Source: Sphingomonas taxi (GTDB lineage: Bacteria; Pseudomonadota; Alphaproteobacteria; Sphingomonadales; Sphingomonadaceae). Taken from it: a DNA stretch of 64,000 nt. Below the pieces are notes generated by a model. That model was not told where the DNA came from and ran no database searches. It saw nothing but the letters and a program-made list of their open reading frames with translations. Positions 8,317 through 17,443 of this stretch are shown here, one piece after another; position 1 is the first letter of the stretch; each line of letters opens with the position of its first letter. The translations under genes were made by a program, and so were the position numbers. The stretch spans positions 434,001-498,000 of the forward strand of contig QFQI01000002.1 of assembly GCA_003243195.1 (NCBI GenBank). The letters are read 5' to 3'.

Positions 8317-8921
8317 CCGAGGGCGACGCGAAGGCGTGGATTGCCGCCCGCTATGATGCCGACGCGATCGCCCGGCTGGAGCGCTTTGCCGCAATGGTGG
8401 TGCAGGAGAATGAGCGGCAGAATCTCATCTCCCCCGCTACCTGTGCGCAGATCTGGGTGCGGCATATCGTCGACTCGGCGCAGCTTCTGCCGCTTGCTGC
8501 GTCTGATGCCCGCAACTGGCTCGACATCGGTTCGGGCGCCGGTTTCCCCGGAATGGTCATTGCGGCTCTATGGCCGGGAAGCGTGGCGCTGGTGGAACCG
8601 CGTGCCCGGCGCGCCGACTTTCTTCGGGCCGTGGCAGCGGCTCTTGGTCTGACGAATGTCATCGTGCATCATAGCCGCGTCGAAGCGGTGACTGGGCAAT
8701 TCGACATTCTGAGCGCGCGGGCCGTCGCGGCTGTCCCTGCCCTTCTCGATATGACGCGGCATCTTCGCGGGCCCAAGACGCGAATGATCCTTCCGCGCGG
8801 ACGCAATGGTGCTACGGAGATGGAGCAACTGCCACGCACATGGCGAGGGATGTTTCACGTGGAACATAGCGTCACCGACCCCGCGTCGGTCATCATAGTG
8901 GCTGATGGAGTGACAGGCTGA
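8313..8921 (+). CDS. rsmG: 16S rRNA (guanine(527)-N(7))-methyltransferase RsmG
   Basis: A 202-residue SAM-dependent methyltransferase of the small ribosomal subunit. The helical N-terminus has NLISPATCAQIWVRHIVDS, typical of RsmG/GidB. The SAM loop WLDIGSGAGFPGMVIA is near residues 69-84, and SARAVAA follows at about 135. The ATG at 8313 overlaps the mnmG stop (ATGA); an in-frame ATG at 8289 is possible but would overlap mnmG by 28 bases. Near the C-terminus MFHVEHS is encoded by a parS-like site. The stop overlaps the parA start by one base. Confidence 0.95.
   Translation: MTEGDAKAWIAARYDADAIARLERFAAMVVQENERQNLISPATCAQIWVRHIVDSAQLLPLAASDARNWLDIGSGAGFPGMVIAALWPGSVALVEPRARRADFLRAVAAALGLTNVIVHHSRVEAVTGQFDILSARAVAAVPALLDMTRHLRGPKTRMILPRGRNGATEMEQLPRTWRGMFHVEHSVTDPASVIIVADGVTG
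8851..8866 (+). other. parS-like centromere site 2 (inside rsmG)
   Basis: TGTTTCACGTGGAACA is the exact reverse complement of the site at 6596-6611 and differs from the perfect 16-bp palindrome at one position. It sits within the last ~25 codons of rsmG, about 55 bp before parA. Confidence 0.9.
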
Positions 8922-9703
8922 TGTTCTGCATCGCAGTAGCCAATCAGAAGGGTGGCGTGGGCAAGACCACCAGCGCCATCAACATCGCCACCGCCCTTGC
9001 CGCATCGGGGCACAAGGTGCTGCTCATCGACCTCGATCCGCAGGGGAATGCCTCTACCGGACTGGGGATCAACCAGGCGCAGCGTCAGCGGTCCAGCTAC
9101 GACGTTCTGGTCGATCGCGATGGCCTGACCGAAGCAGCGGTGGCCACTGACATTCCGCTGCTCGGCGTCGTGCCCGCGACAGTCGATCTGTCCGGGGCCG
9201 AGATCGAACTGGTCGAACTCGACCAGCGTACCCATCGCCTCCACCACGCTATCCAGCAGACGAAGCAGGCGTGGGACATCGTCCTGATCGACTGCCCGCC
9301 CTCACTGGGCCTTCTTACGATCAACGCGATGGTCGCCGCCGACGCGCTGTTCGTCCCCCTGCAATGCGAGTTCTTCGCGCTGGAAGGCCTCAGCCAGTTG
9401 CTCAATACCGTTGAACGGATCCGCTCGCGCTTCAATCCGTCGCTGTCGATCCTGGGCGTCGCGCTGACCATGTACGATCGCCGCAACCGGCTGACCGAAC
9501 AGGTTTCGAATGACGTGCGCGCCGTTCTGGGCAATGTCGTGTTCGACACGGTGATCCCGCGCAACGTCCGGCTGTCGGAGGCGCCCAGCCACGGTCTTCC
9601 CGCCTTGATCTACGATCATCGTTGCAGCGGCTCGGAAGCCTATATCGCGCTGGCCCGCGAACTTATCCGGCGTTTGCCGCAGCAGGAGCATGAAGCAGCG
9701 TGA
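8921..9703 (+). CDS. parA: Chromosome partitioning ATPase ParA
   Basis: A 260-residue Walker-type ATPase that moves ParB-bound origins. The deviant Walker A KGGVGKT is at residues 10-16, LLIDLDPQGNAS follows, and the Walker B-like VLIDCPPSLGLLTINA is in the middle. Length and lack of an N-terminal DNA-binding extension place it with chromosomal ParA/Soj proteins rather than large plasmid SopA types. The start shares one base with the rsmG stop and the end overlaps the parB GTG start. Confidence 0.97.
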   Translation: MFCIAVANQKGGVGKTTSAINIATALAASGHKVLLIDLDPQGNASTGLGINQAQRQRSSYDVLVDRDGLTEAAVATDIPLLGVVPATVDLSGAEIELVELDQRTHRLHHAIQQTKQAWDIVLIDCPPSLGLLTINAMVAADALFVPLQCEFFALEGLSQLLNTVERIRSRFNPSLSILGVALTMYDRRNRLTEQVSNDVRAVLGNVVFDTVIPRNVRLSEAPSHGLPALIYDHRCSGSEAYIALARELIRRLPQQEHEAA

Positions 9704-10623
9704 GTGAGATAGGTACGCGTCGCGGCAAAGGTGGATTGGGTCGTGGTCTGAACGCCCTGCTGGGCGACGTCGCGCAGGACGAACGTGACGCGGGTCGCGA
9801 CGGCACCGCGCGTGGATCGGTCCGCATGCTGCCGGTTTCCGCGATCGCGCCGCATCCCGAGCAGCCACGCCGGCATTTCGACGAGGCGGCGCTGGACGAA
9901 CTCGCGGCGTCGATCGCGCAGCGCGGCGTGATCCAGCCGATCATCGTTCGCCCGCATGGTCACGATTATCAGATCGTCGCCGGCGAGCGCCGCTGGCGGG
10001 CCGCCCAGCGCGCGCGGCTCCACGAGGTTCCCGTCGTCGTCCGCGACTATACCGACACCGAGACGCTGCAGATCGCGCTGCTGGAGAACATCCAGCGACA
10101 GGATCTGAACGCCATCGAGGAGGCACGCGCCTATCAGCGCCTGCTGGACGAGTTCGGGCACACGCAGGAGGAGCTGGCGCGGGCGGTGCACAAGTCGCGC
10201 AGCCATGTCGCCAATTTGCTACGCCTGCTCGATCTGCCCTCGGAGGTCCAGGCGCAGGTGGTCGAAGGCAAGCTGGCGATGGGGCACGCGCGTGCGCTGA
10301 TCGGCGCGGCCGACCCACAGGCGCTCGCCCGGCAGGTACTGGCGCAGGGTCTGTCGGTGCGCCAGACTGAGAAGCTGGCGACGCGCGATAAGCAAGGCGG
10401 CGGGAGCGACGGAAGCGCCACCGCGCCGCGCCCCGCGCGCCCGCCCGCACAAGGCACCAGCAGCGCCGATCTGGAGGCACTGGAAAATCAGCTCGCCGAC
10501 CTGCTCGGGCTGAAGGTCCACATCACCTTCGGCAACGACGGACGCGGCTCGATCACGCTCGATTACAGCTCGCTCGAGCAACTTGATATGGTGTGCCAGC
10601 GCCTCAGCGGAGAGCGCATCTGA
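9700..10623 (+). CDS. parB: Chromosome partitioning protein ParB
   Basis: A 307-residue parS-binding CTPase. The N-terminal KGGLGRGLNALLGD is the usual ParA-contacting segment. The CTP-binding boxes include GERRWRAA at 95-102 and ENIQRQDLN at 129-137; the helix-turn-helix TQEELARAVHKSRSHVANLL follows at about 155-175, then a variable linker and the C-terminal dimerisation domain. The GTG start overlaps the parA stop (GTGA). Its two likely cognate sites lie just upstream in mnmG and rsmG. Confidence 0.97.
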   Translation: MSEIGTRRGKGGLGRGLNALLGDVAQDERDAGRDGTARGSVRMLPVSAIAPHPEQPRRHFDEAALDELAASIAQRGVIQPIIVRPHGHDYQIVAGERRWRAAQRARLHEVPVVVRDYTDTETLQIALLENIQRQDLNAIEEARAYQRLLDEFGHTQEELARAVHKSRSHVANLLRLLDLPSEVQAQVVEGKLAMGHARALIGAADPQALARQVLAQGLSVRQTEKLATRDKQGGGSDGSATAPRPARPPAQGTSSADLEALENQLADLLGLKVHITFGNDGRGSITLDYSSLEQLDMVCQRLSGERI

Positions 10624-10710
10624 CGCTCGCCTGGCAGCACGCCCGCGCCTGACCACTCCGGCTGAAGCGCGGCGCAAGACCGGGCGCCCAGCTTCAGGCG
10701 GCGACTTCCG

Positions 10711-11721
10711 TCAGCGCACCGAGCGCGCGAGCCTGACGAGGAAGGTATCCGCCAGCGCGCGCCCGGCGGGGCCGGCGGCGATCACGTCGCGCTCCATGCG
10801 GCGCGCCGCACGCTGCGCGGCGACCAGCATTGGTAGCGTCCAGCGCCGGAGCGCCGTGATCGTCGCCGCTTCCTCGCGCCAGAACACCCGGTGGCGCTTC
10901 ATGACCTGCTCGGCCCCCTCGCCCGCATCCACCGCCGCGCGCATCTCGGCCAGCATCACTAGCCGCCGGCCCAGTGCGCGCAGGATCGGGATCGGCGACG
11001 CGTCCGGGCCGTTCATGCGCCGCAGCCCGTCGACCAGCGCCGGCATGTCGCCCGCCGTCGCGGCCAGAACGATCGCGCCGATCTCCCCTTCCGCGATCTC
11101 CGCGCCGATCGCCTCCAGCGCCGCGTCGTCGGCATCGACCGGCCGGTCCGGCGCGGCGTCCAGGTACAGCGCCAGCTTCTCGATCTCGCGCATCATCACC
11201 GCACGATCGCCGTCGCTGCCACGGACGATGCGCTGCACCGCGTCGGGGCTGAGCCGCACGCCGGACTGCCGCGCCTGCTCGGTAACGATTCCCGCCGCGT
11301 TGCGGGCATTGGGCGCGTAGCAGGCGAAAGCCAGCGCGCGATCGGACTCGATCGCCGCCTTCACCAGCTTGCCGGTGGCCTTTACCGTCGGCGCCAGCAC
11401 GATAGCCGGGTTGCCGGCCTGCTCGGCGCCCAGCAGCCCCTCGACCGCGCCCAGCGCCTCCTCCCCGGCGCCGATGACGCGAATGAAGCGCACCTCGCCG
11501 AACAGTGACAAGGCCGCCGCCTCATCCGCCAGTCGCGACGGATCGCCGCGCAGCGTCGCCGCCTCCAGGTCGATGCGCTCGGCACCCTCGCCCAGCCCGC
11601 GCGCCAGTCGCCGCACAAGCTCCTGCGCCGCCGCCTCGTCGGGACCATATAGCAGGTACAGCCGGATATCGGCCGGCGGACGATCCAGCGCCGCATGGAG
11701 CCGCGCCTCCGTCGCCTTCAT
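10711..11721 (-). CDS. holA: DNA polymerase III subunit delta
   Basis: Clamp-loader delta subunit (336 residues), which opens the sliding clamp. The N-terminal region has YLLYGPDEAAAQELVRRL, followed by the AAA+-like fold without a functional P-loop, as expected for delta. SLFGEVRFIRVIGAG and later SDGDRAVMMREIEKLALY match the family. It is the last gene of the leuS-lptE-holA run and overlaps lptE by four bases. Convergent with parB; the 87-bp gap holds only a weak CTGAAGC/GCTTCAG inverted repeat. Confidence 0.93.
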   Translation of the reverse strand: MKATEARLHAALDRPPADIRLYLLYGPDEAAAQELVRRLARGLGEGAERIDLEAATLRGDPSRLADEAAALSLFGEVRFIRVIGAGEEALGAVEGLLGAEQAGNPAIVLAPTVKATGKLVKAAIESDRALAFACYAPNARNAAGIVTEQARQSGVRLSPDAVQRIVRGSDGDRAVMMREIEKLALYLDAAPDRPVDADDAALEAIGAEIAEGEIGAIVLAATAGDMPALVDGLRRMNGPDASPIPILRALGRRLVMLAEMRAAVDAGEGAEQVMKRHRVFWREEAATITALRRWTLPMLVAAQRAARRMERDVIAAGPAGRALADTFLVRLARSVR

Positions 11722-12227
11722 GGCCGCGGCGGCTGGGTCCGCCGCGCATAGAGCGCCAGCCGCGCCACGATCTGGTCGGCGATCGTCTCCGACAATCGCT
11801 CCAGCGCGGTGCTTTCGGCCGCGATCGTCGCATATTCCGATCCGACCACGTCGATCCCGGCATCCGATCCGGCGGTGGCGTCCAGCACCACCGATCCCTG
11901 CGCGGCGTCAACCAACTGATAACGCGCGCGCAGCGTCCGCCGCTCGCGCGCCACCGAGTCGTCGCTTCGCGCGCCAAGGCCGACGATATCGTCGTCCAGC
12001 CGCACCGTGAGCCGGTAGCGCGCCGCGCCGCCGCCCATCGCCGCCAGCCGCTCGCGTAGCGCGCCGGCCACCAGCCACCCGGCCTTGCCCTCGATCGGCG
12101 CGACCTCGACCTGCCCCAGCGTGCCGGCGATCGCACCGCCACCGCCCCCGACGTACAATGGCTTCAACCCGCATCCGCCCAGCGGAACGGCCGCCAGCGC
12201 GGCCGCCAGGAGCGCGCCGCGCCTCAC
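11718..12227 (-). CDS. lptE: LPS-assembly lipoprotein LptE
   Basis: A 169-residue outer-membrane lipoprotein that plugs the LptD barrel. The signal peptide ends in the lipobox LGGC (cysteine at about residue 19), followed by GLKPLY, a hallmark of alphaproteobacterial LptE. The start is GTG at 12227, overlapping the leuS stop; the leuS-lptE-holA order is standard in this class. No other LPS-transport gene is in the window. Confidence 0.9.
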   Translation of the reverse strand: MRRGALLAAALAAVPLGGCGLKPLYVGGGGGAIAGTLGQVEVAPIEGKAGWLVAGALRERLAAMGGGAARYRLTVRLDDDIVGLGARSDDSVARERRTLRARYQLVDAAQGSVVLDATAGSDAGIDVVGSEYATIAAESTALERLSETIADQIVARLALYARRTQPPRP

Positions 12228-14761
12228 GCGACGAGGTTCACGAGGCGATCGGGCACCACGATCACCTTGCGCGGCGTGCGGCCTTCCAGGGCGCGAACCA
12301 CCTTGTCGGCGCCAAGCGCCGCCGCCTCGACCGCCTCCCTCGCCAGCCCCCTGGGCAACGTCAGCGTGTCGCGGAGCTTGCCGTTGATCTGCACCGCGAT
12401 CGTCACCTCGTCATCGACCAGCAGCGCCGGATCGACCGTCGGCCATGCCGCATCCGCGACCAGCCCGGTGGCACGCCCCTGCCACGCTTCCTCGGCGATA
12501 TGCGGCGCCATCGGCGCCACCAGCCGCACCAGCGCGTCCACCGCCGCGTCGCGCGATGCCGAAGGCGCGGCCTTTTCGATCGCGCTGACCAGTTCGTAGA
12601 GCTTGGCCACCGCCTTGTTGAAGGAAAGCGCCTCGATGTCCTCGCCCACCCCGGCGATCGTGCGATGCAGCTTCCGGTCGAGCGCCGCATCAACGCCCTC
12701 GCCCGCGGATTCGCTCTCGAACAACCGCCACAGCCGCTGCACGAAGCGCCATGCGCCCTCGATGCCGTTCTCGCTCCACTCCAGATCGCGCTCGGGCGGC
12801 GAGTCGGAGAGCATGAACCAGCGGACCGCGTCCGCGCCGTACTGGTCGACGATCGGCTCGGGATCGACCGTATTCTTCTTGGACTTGGACATCTTCTCGA
12901 CGCGACCACGGATGATCGGGATCGATGCCCCGTCGCCGGTCTGGAAGAACAGCTTGCCGCCCTCACCCACCGTCAGGTCGGCGGGGGCCACCCACAGCGC
13001 ACCGGGCGGCCCGGCATGATCCGGGATGTCGAGCTGGTACGTCTCATGCGTCACCATGCCTTGCGTGAACAGGCCGGTGAACGGCTCGGCCAGGTCGATC
13101 AGCCCGACATGGCGCAGCGCGCGCGTCCAGAAGCGCGCGTAGAGCAGGTGGAGGATCGCATGCTCGACGCCGCCGATATACTGGCCGACCGGCAGCCAGC
13201 TCTCCGCCACCGCGCGATCAAACGGCCTATCCTCGGGCTGGCTGGCGAAGCGGATGAAATACCAGGACGAGTCAGCGAACGTGTCCAGCGTGTCGGTGTC
13301 GCGCAGCGCGTCGGCGCCGCACGACGGACAGGCGACATGCTTCCACGTCGGATGGCGATCCAGCGGGTTGCCGGGCACGTCGAACGTCACGTCCTCGGGC
13401 AGCATCACCGGCAGTTGCGCGCGCGGCACCGGCACCTCGCCACACGCGGCGCAGTGGATGATCGGGATCGGCGTGCCCCAGTAACGCTGGCGGCTGACCC
13501 CCCAGTCGCGCAGCCGGTACACGGTCGAGCCGCTACCCCAGCCGCCCGCCTCGGCGCGCGCGATGACCACGCGCTTTGCCTCCTCCACGTCCAGGCCGTC
13601 GAGGAAATCGGAATTCACCAGCCGGCCCGCGCCCGTATAGGCTTCCTTGCCGTCGAATGCCGACGCGACCTGCTCGCCGTCCGCCACCACGCGCCGGATC
13701 GGCAGCGCATATTTGGTCGCGAAGTCGAAGTCGCGCTGGTCATGCGCGGGCACGCCGAACACCGCGCCGGTGCCGTATTCCATCAGCACGAAATTGGCGA
13801 CGTACACGGGCAGCTCGCCCGCGCCGAACGGGTGCGTCGCGGTCAGCCCGGTATCGTAGCCCAGCTTCTCCTGCGTCTCCAGCTCGGCCGCGGTCGTGCC
13901 GCCCTGCCGGCACCGTTCCACGAACGCCGCCGCCGCCGGATCGCGCGCCGCAAGCGCCTGCGCGATCGGGTGATCGGCGGCGACCGCGACGAAGCTGGCG
14001 CCGAACATCGTGTCGGGGCGGGTGGTGAACACCTCCACTGACCCGCCGTCGCTCAAAGCGAAGCGGAATTGCAGCCCCTGGCTCCGGCCGATCCAGTTCT
14101 CCTGCATCAGCCGCACCTTGTCGGGCCAATGCTCCAGATTACCCAGTCCCTCCAGCAGCTCGTCGGCGAACTGGGTGATCTTCAGGAACCATTGCGACAG
14201 CTTGCGCTTCTCGACCGGCGCGCCCGACCGCCAGCCGCGCCCGTCGATCACCTGCTCGTTGGCGAGCACGGTCATGTCGACCGGATCCCAGTTGACCGCC
14301 GATTCCTTGCGATAGACCAGCCCGGCCTTGTAGAAATCGAGGAACAGCGCCTGTTCGTGCCCGTAATATCCCGGCTCGCACGTCGCCAACTCGCGTGTCC
14401 AGTCGAGCGCGAAGCCCAGCCGCTTGAGCTGCGCCTTCATGGTCGCGATGTTCTGGCGCGTCCATGCGCCGGGATGGACGCCCTTCTCCATGGCGGCATT
14501 CTCGGCCGGCATGCCGAAGGCGTCCCACCCCATCGGGTGCAGCACCTCGTGCCCGGTCATCCGGCGATAGCGCGCCAGCACGTCGCCCATCGTGTAATTG
14601 CGGACATGCCCCATGTGGATCTTCCCCGACGGATAGGGGAACATCTCCAGCACATAGCTTTTCGGCCTGGGGCTGTCGTCACGCGCGGCGAAGGTGCGCG
14701 CTTCCTCCCAGATGCGCTGCCAGTGCGCGTCCGCCTTCAGGGCGTTGAAACGGGTCACCAT
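12224..14761 (-). CDS. leuS: Leucine--tRNA ligase
   Basis: A class I aminoacyl-tRNA synthetase, 845 residues. The ATP-binding HIGH-type motif is PYPSGKIHMGHVRNY near residue 40, the CP1 editing domain is in the centre, and the KMSKS loop is VEKMSKSKKNTVDP near residue 580. The frame extends upstream, but MVTRFNALKADAHWQRIWEE is the canonical N-terminus, giving a start at 14761. It is separated from DUF3576 by 14 bases and coupled to lptE. Confidence 0.97.
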   Translation of the reverse strand: MVTRFNALKADAHWQRIWEEARTFAARDDSPRPKSYVLEMFPYPSGKIHMGHVRNYTMGDVLARYRRMTGHEVLHPMGWDAFGMPAENAAMEKGVHPGAWTRQNIATMKAQLKRLGFALDWTRELATCEPGYYGHEQALFLDFYKAGLVYRKESAVNWDPVDMTVLANEQVIDGRGWRSGAPVEKRKLSQWFLKITQFADELLEGLGNLEHWPDKVRLMQENWIGRSQGLQFRFALSDGGSVEVFTTRPDTMFGASFVAVAADHPIAQALAARDPAAAAFVERCRQGGTTAAELETQEKLGYDTGLTATHPFGAGELPVYVANFVLMEYGTGAVFGVPAHDQRDFDFATKYALPIRRVVADGEQVASAFDGKEAYTGAGRLVNSDFLDGLDVEEAKRVVIARAEAGGWGSGSTVYRLRDWGVSRQRYWGTPIPIIHCAACGEVPVPRAQLPVMLPEDVTFDVPGNPLDRHPTWKHVACPSCGADALRDTDTLDTFADSSWYFIRFASQPEDRPFDRAVAESWLPVGQYIGGVEHAILHLLYARFWTRALRHVGLIDLAEPFTGLFTQGMVTHETYQLDIPDHAGPPGALWVAPADLTVGEGGKLFFQTGDGASIPIIRGRVEKMSKSKKNTVDPEPIVDQYGADAVRWFMLSDSPPERDLEWSENGIEGAWRFVQRLWRLFESESAGEGVDAALDRKLHRTIAGVGEDIEALSFNKAVAKLYELVSAIEKAAPSASRDAAVDALVRLVAPMAPHIAEEAWQGRATGLVADAAWPTVDPALLVDDEVTIAVQINGKLRDTLTLPRGLAREAVEAAALGADKVVRALEGRTPRKVIVVPDRLVNLVA

Positions 14762-14775
14762 GGTCGCGGGGCGGC

Positions 14776-15225
14776 TCAGCCGGTCACCGCGCCGCGACGC
14801 AGGTCGCGCGCACGGGTGAGGATGATATCCTCCAGCTTCTGCGTCGTCGCCGCCTCGACCGGCGCGGAGATCCACTGGCCGTTGCGGTTGATCTCGCGCA
14901 GCGCCGCCACGCGCACCGCGTCGGCGCGCAGATCCTGATCGAGGATCGAGACGGTCACCTTCATCCGCTCGCCCGGCACCTGCGGGTTCACGTACCAGTC
15001 GGTGACCACCACGCCGCCGTTGGAATCGGTCTGCAGCAGCGGCATGAAGCTGAGCGTATCCAGCGTCGCGCGCCACAGATAGCTGTTCACGCCGATGGTG
15101 GTGACGCGCGACGCCGCGAGATCGCCTTCCGGCCGCGCACGGCCGCCGCACGCGGACAGCGCGATCGACAGGGCTACGGCGGCGGACAGGCCAGCCGCAA
15201 GGCGCGAGGGGCGGAACATCGGCAT
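14776..15225 (-). CDS. DUF3576 domain lipoprotein
   Basis: A 149-residue predicted lipoprotein: signal peptide ending LSACGG (cysteine near residue 26), then a domain with TIGVNSYLWRATLDTLSFMPL. I recognise the DUF3576 family, regularly found just upstream of leuS in alphaproteobacteria. Its molecular role is not known to me; the placement suggests an envelope function linked to lptE. An in-frame second methionine two codons in is an equally plausible start. Confidence 0.85.
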   Translation of the reverse strand: MPMFRPSRLAAGLSAAVALSIALSACGGRARPEGDLAASRVTTIGVNSYLWRATLDTLSFMPLLQTDSNGGVVVTDWYVNPQVPGERMKVTVSILDQDLRADAVRVAALREINRNGQWISAPVEAATTQKLEDIILTRARDLRRGAVTG

Positions 15226-15420
15226 CGTCCTTCAGGGAATTCAGGTGATGGCACTCGCTCTACCCGCCCCGTCTGCGCCGGGCAAGCACGCCACATTGTG
15301 GACATGATGCAACAGAGTCGGGAAAAGCACCGCCGGCGCCGCCACGGGGTCATGGACAAGGAACCGAATCCTGTTACGCCCGCTCCAGTAGCCGGCGAGG
15401 ATTCGTCAGGCAAAAAGGGG

Positions 15421-16146
15421 ATGAGACAAGCCGTGGCCGCAGGTCGCCGCATCGCTGCATGTGTCGGGGGGGCAATGATGGCCGCCGCGGTCATCGCCGT
15501 GCCCGCGATCGGTGCGCCCGACACCGCGCCGCGCCCGGTGCGGAAGCTGGCCGGGGTGCCGCGCATCGCGGGTTCGTTCACGCCTTCCGCGGCCGATCCC
15601 AAGCTGGCGGCGCTGTTCGCGCGCGGCGGGCTCGACGCCAGCGGCTTCCGCTTCACCCCGGCCGAATCGCGGATCGGGAATCGCGCGGTCACCGTGGCGG
15701 TGCGCGCGCGCTCCAGCACCGCGGCCCGCGACACCACCCGCTTCGCCGCCGCCACGCCGACCACCGTCGGGCTGGCGCCGATCGCCTATAATCTGGGCGT
15801 CGCGGTCGGATGGAAGCGGTTCGCGATCTCGGGCGATCTCGCCAAGGTGGATCTGGCCGGCGCGCCGGGCAGCCGCGAGGCGGCGGATGTCGCGCTCAGC
15901 TATTCGGGTGCGAAATGGACCGGCCGCGTCGGCGCGAGCGCGGATCGCCCGCTGCCCGGTGCCGTGCGTACGGTCAACGAACCGTCGAGCTACTCGATCG
16001 ACGTCGGCGGCAGCTACGCGCTCACCCGCAACCTGGACCTGACCGCCGGGATGCGGCTGAAGACCGACCGCGAACGCCTGACCCGCATCGACGACGATCG
16101 CCGCGACAGTCAGGCGGTCTATGTGGGCACCGCCTTCCGCTTCTGA
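15421..16146 (+). CDS. Predicted outer-membrane beta-barrel protein, unknown function
   Basis: About 241 residues with an N-terminal signal peptide (RRIAACVGGAMMAAAVIAV). Alternating hydrophobic/polar strands follow (for example YNLGVAVGWKRFAISGDLAK and SYSIDVGGSYALTRNLDL), and it ends in phenylalanine (VGTAFRF), the Bam recognition pattern. The reading frame opens upstream (15298, 15304, 15352), but codons before 15421 are unlike the rest of the gene (CCT, GTT, GCT, CCA, GTA), so I place the start at 15421. I do not recognise a named family beyond porin-like. Confidence 0.6.
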   Translation: MRQAVAAGRRIAACVGGAMMAAAVIAVPAIGAPDTAPRPVRKLAGVPRIAGSFTPSAADPKLAALFARGGLDASGFRFTPAESRIGNRAVTVAVRARSSTAARDTTRFAAATPTTVGLAPIAYNLGVAVGWKRFAISGDLAKVDLAGAPGSREAADVALSYSGAKWTGRVGASADRPLPGAVRTVNEPSSYSIDVGGSYALTRNLDLTAGMRLKTDRERLTRIDDDRRDSQAVYVGTAFRF

Positions 16147-16206
16147 CGATCGCGCAACGGGCGTCGGCGCGGGCATGACCATGCGCGCCGTGCCCTGCGC
16201 CTCCCG

Positions 16207-16761
16207 CTATGCCGGCGATGACCGCCGTCGCGCCGGATTCCAGGCGTCGATGGCGGCATAGCCGTCGAAGCCCAGCGCGCGCAGCCGTCGAAAGCGGCGC
16301 GCATCCATGCCGCCCAGCGCGATCACCGTCACCGGCAAGCCGCGCGCGATCGCGGCGGCGCGAACCGGACCGGCCGGGCGGGCGCCGGGGTGCGACCGGG
16401 TGGCGAACACCGGCGACACGAACAGCAATCGTGCCCCCGCGCGTACGCCCGCCAGCGCCTGCCGACGGTCATGCGCGGGCCAGGTCAGCAATCCCCTTCT
16501 CTGCGCGCTCCCCCGCCCTCCCTGTCCGTGCACCCCCGCCTCGCCGCGCAACGTGCGATCCCCGGCACGCACCAGCAGCAGCCCGCGCCGCCGCGCCACC
16601 CGCCGGACGCGCGCGAACAGCCGCCGTCGCTCGGCAGGCGGCGTGGCGTGGTGGCGGAACACCACGCCCGCGCCACGCGGCAGCCGCTCCAGCGCCGCCC
16701 ACAGCGCGTCACCTTGCCGCTCGTCGGTCATCAGCCAGCATGTGGGGTGGCGGGCGTGCAT
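16207..16761 (-). CDS. Thiamine-phosphate-synthase-like (TenI/ThiE fold) protein
   Basis: A 184-residue protein whose start region CWLMTDER and later RGLLLVRAGDR, LLFVSPVFATRSHPG and VIALGGMDARRFRRL match the TIM-barrel thiamine phosphate synthase family; the LFVSPVF...THPG segment is its phosphate-binding part. It is shorter and more arginine-rich than a standard ThiE, so it may be one of the degenerate homologues common in sphingomonads. Its start codon is only 22 bp from the divergent YggS start. Whether it makes thiamine phosphate is not shown; a TPP-riboswitch-controlled thiC sits at the other end of the window. Confidence 0.7.
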   Translation of the reverse strand: MHARHPTCWLMTDERQGDALWAALERLPRGAGVVFRHHATPPAERRRLFARVRRVARRRGLLLVRAGDRTLRGEAGVHGQGGRGSAQRRGLLTWPAHDRRQALAGVRAGARLLFVSPVFATRSHPGARPAGPVRAAAIARGLPVTVIALGGMDARRFRRLRALGFDGYAAIDAWNPARRRSSPA

Positions 16762-16783
16762 GGCGGTGCCTATAGCGCCCCCG

Positions 16784-17443
16784 ATGAGCCCCGACGACCG
16801 TCTCGCCGCCGTTCGCGATCGCATCGCCTCCGCCGCCCGCCTCGCGCGCCGCGATCCCGCACAGGTCACGCTGATCGCGATATCCAAGACGCATCCGGCC
16901 GAGGCGATCCGCCCGCTGCTGGACGCCGGGCAGCGCGATTTCGGCGAGAACCGCGTCCAGGAGGCGCAGGCCAAGTGGCCGGCGCTGCGCGCGGCGTTTC
17001 CCGACGTTCGACTGCACCTTGTCGGACAACTTCAATCGAACAAGGCGGCCGACGCGGTCGCGATCGCCGACGCGATCCACAGCGTCGATCGCGCGTCGCT
17101 GGTGGCGGCGCTGGCGCGCGCCATGGATGCCGGCGACCGACGCCCGGCGTGCTTTCTCCAGGTCAATATCGGTGACGAGCCGCAGAAGGGCGGCTGCGCG
17201 GTGGCGGAGCTTCCCGACCTGCTCGCCGCGGCGCGCGCCGCGGACCTGCCGGTCGCCGGGCTGATGTGCGTGCCCCCCGCCGCGATCGAGCCCGCCCCCT
17301 ATTTCGCGCTGCTGGCGAAGATCGCGCGCGACCACGGGCTGGACGGGCTCAGCATGGGGATGTCCGAGGATGTCGAGCAGGCGGTGATGCTGGGTGCGAC
17401 GCACGTGCGCGTCGGATCGGCGCTGTTCGGGGCGCGCGCATGA
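16784..17443 (+). CDS. YggS/PROSC family pyridoxal phosphate-binding protein
   Basis: A 219-residue single-domain alanine-racemase-like barrel that carries PLP without known catalysis and helps PLP homeostasis. The PLP lysine lies in LIAISKTHP near residue 36. FGENRVQEAQAKW, LHLVGQLQSNKA and the C-terminal LSMGMSEDVEQAVMLGATHVRVGSALFG are all family signatures. The longer open frame upstream was rejected because the family starts at MSPDDRLAAV. The stop overlaps the next gene (ATGA). Confidence 0.93.
   Translation: MSPDDRLAAVRDRIASAARLARRDPAQVTLIAISKTHPAEAIRPLLDAGQRDFGENRVQEAQAKWPALRAAFPDVRLHLVGQLQSNKAADAVAIADAIHSVDRASLVAALARAMDAGDRRPACFLQVNIGDEPQKGGCAVAELPDLLAAARAADLPVAGLMCVPPAAIEPAPYFALLAKIARDHGLDGLSMGMSEDVEQAVMLGATHVRVGSALFGARA

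Noticed and set aside
12158..14041. Plus-strand frame of ~630 codons opposite leuS
   Set aside because: LeuS HIGH and KMSKS motifs fix the coding strand as minus; the plus frame has no domain.
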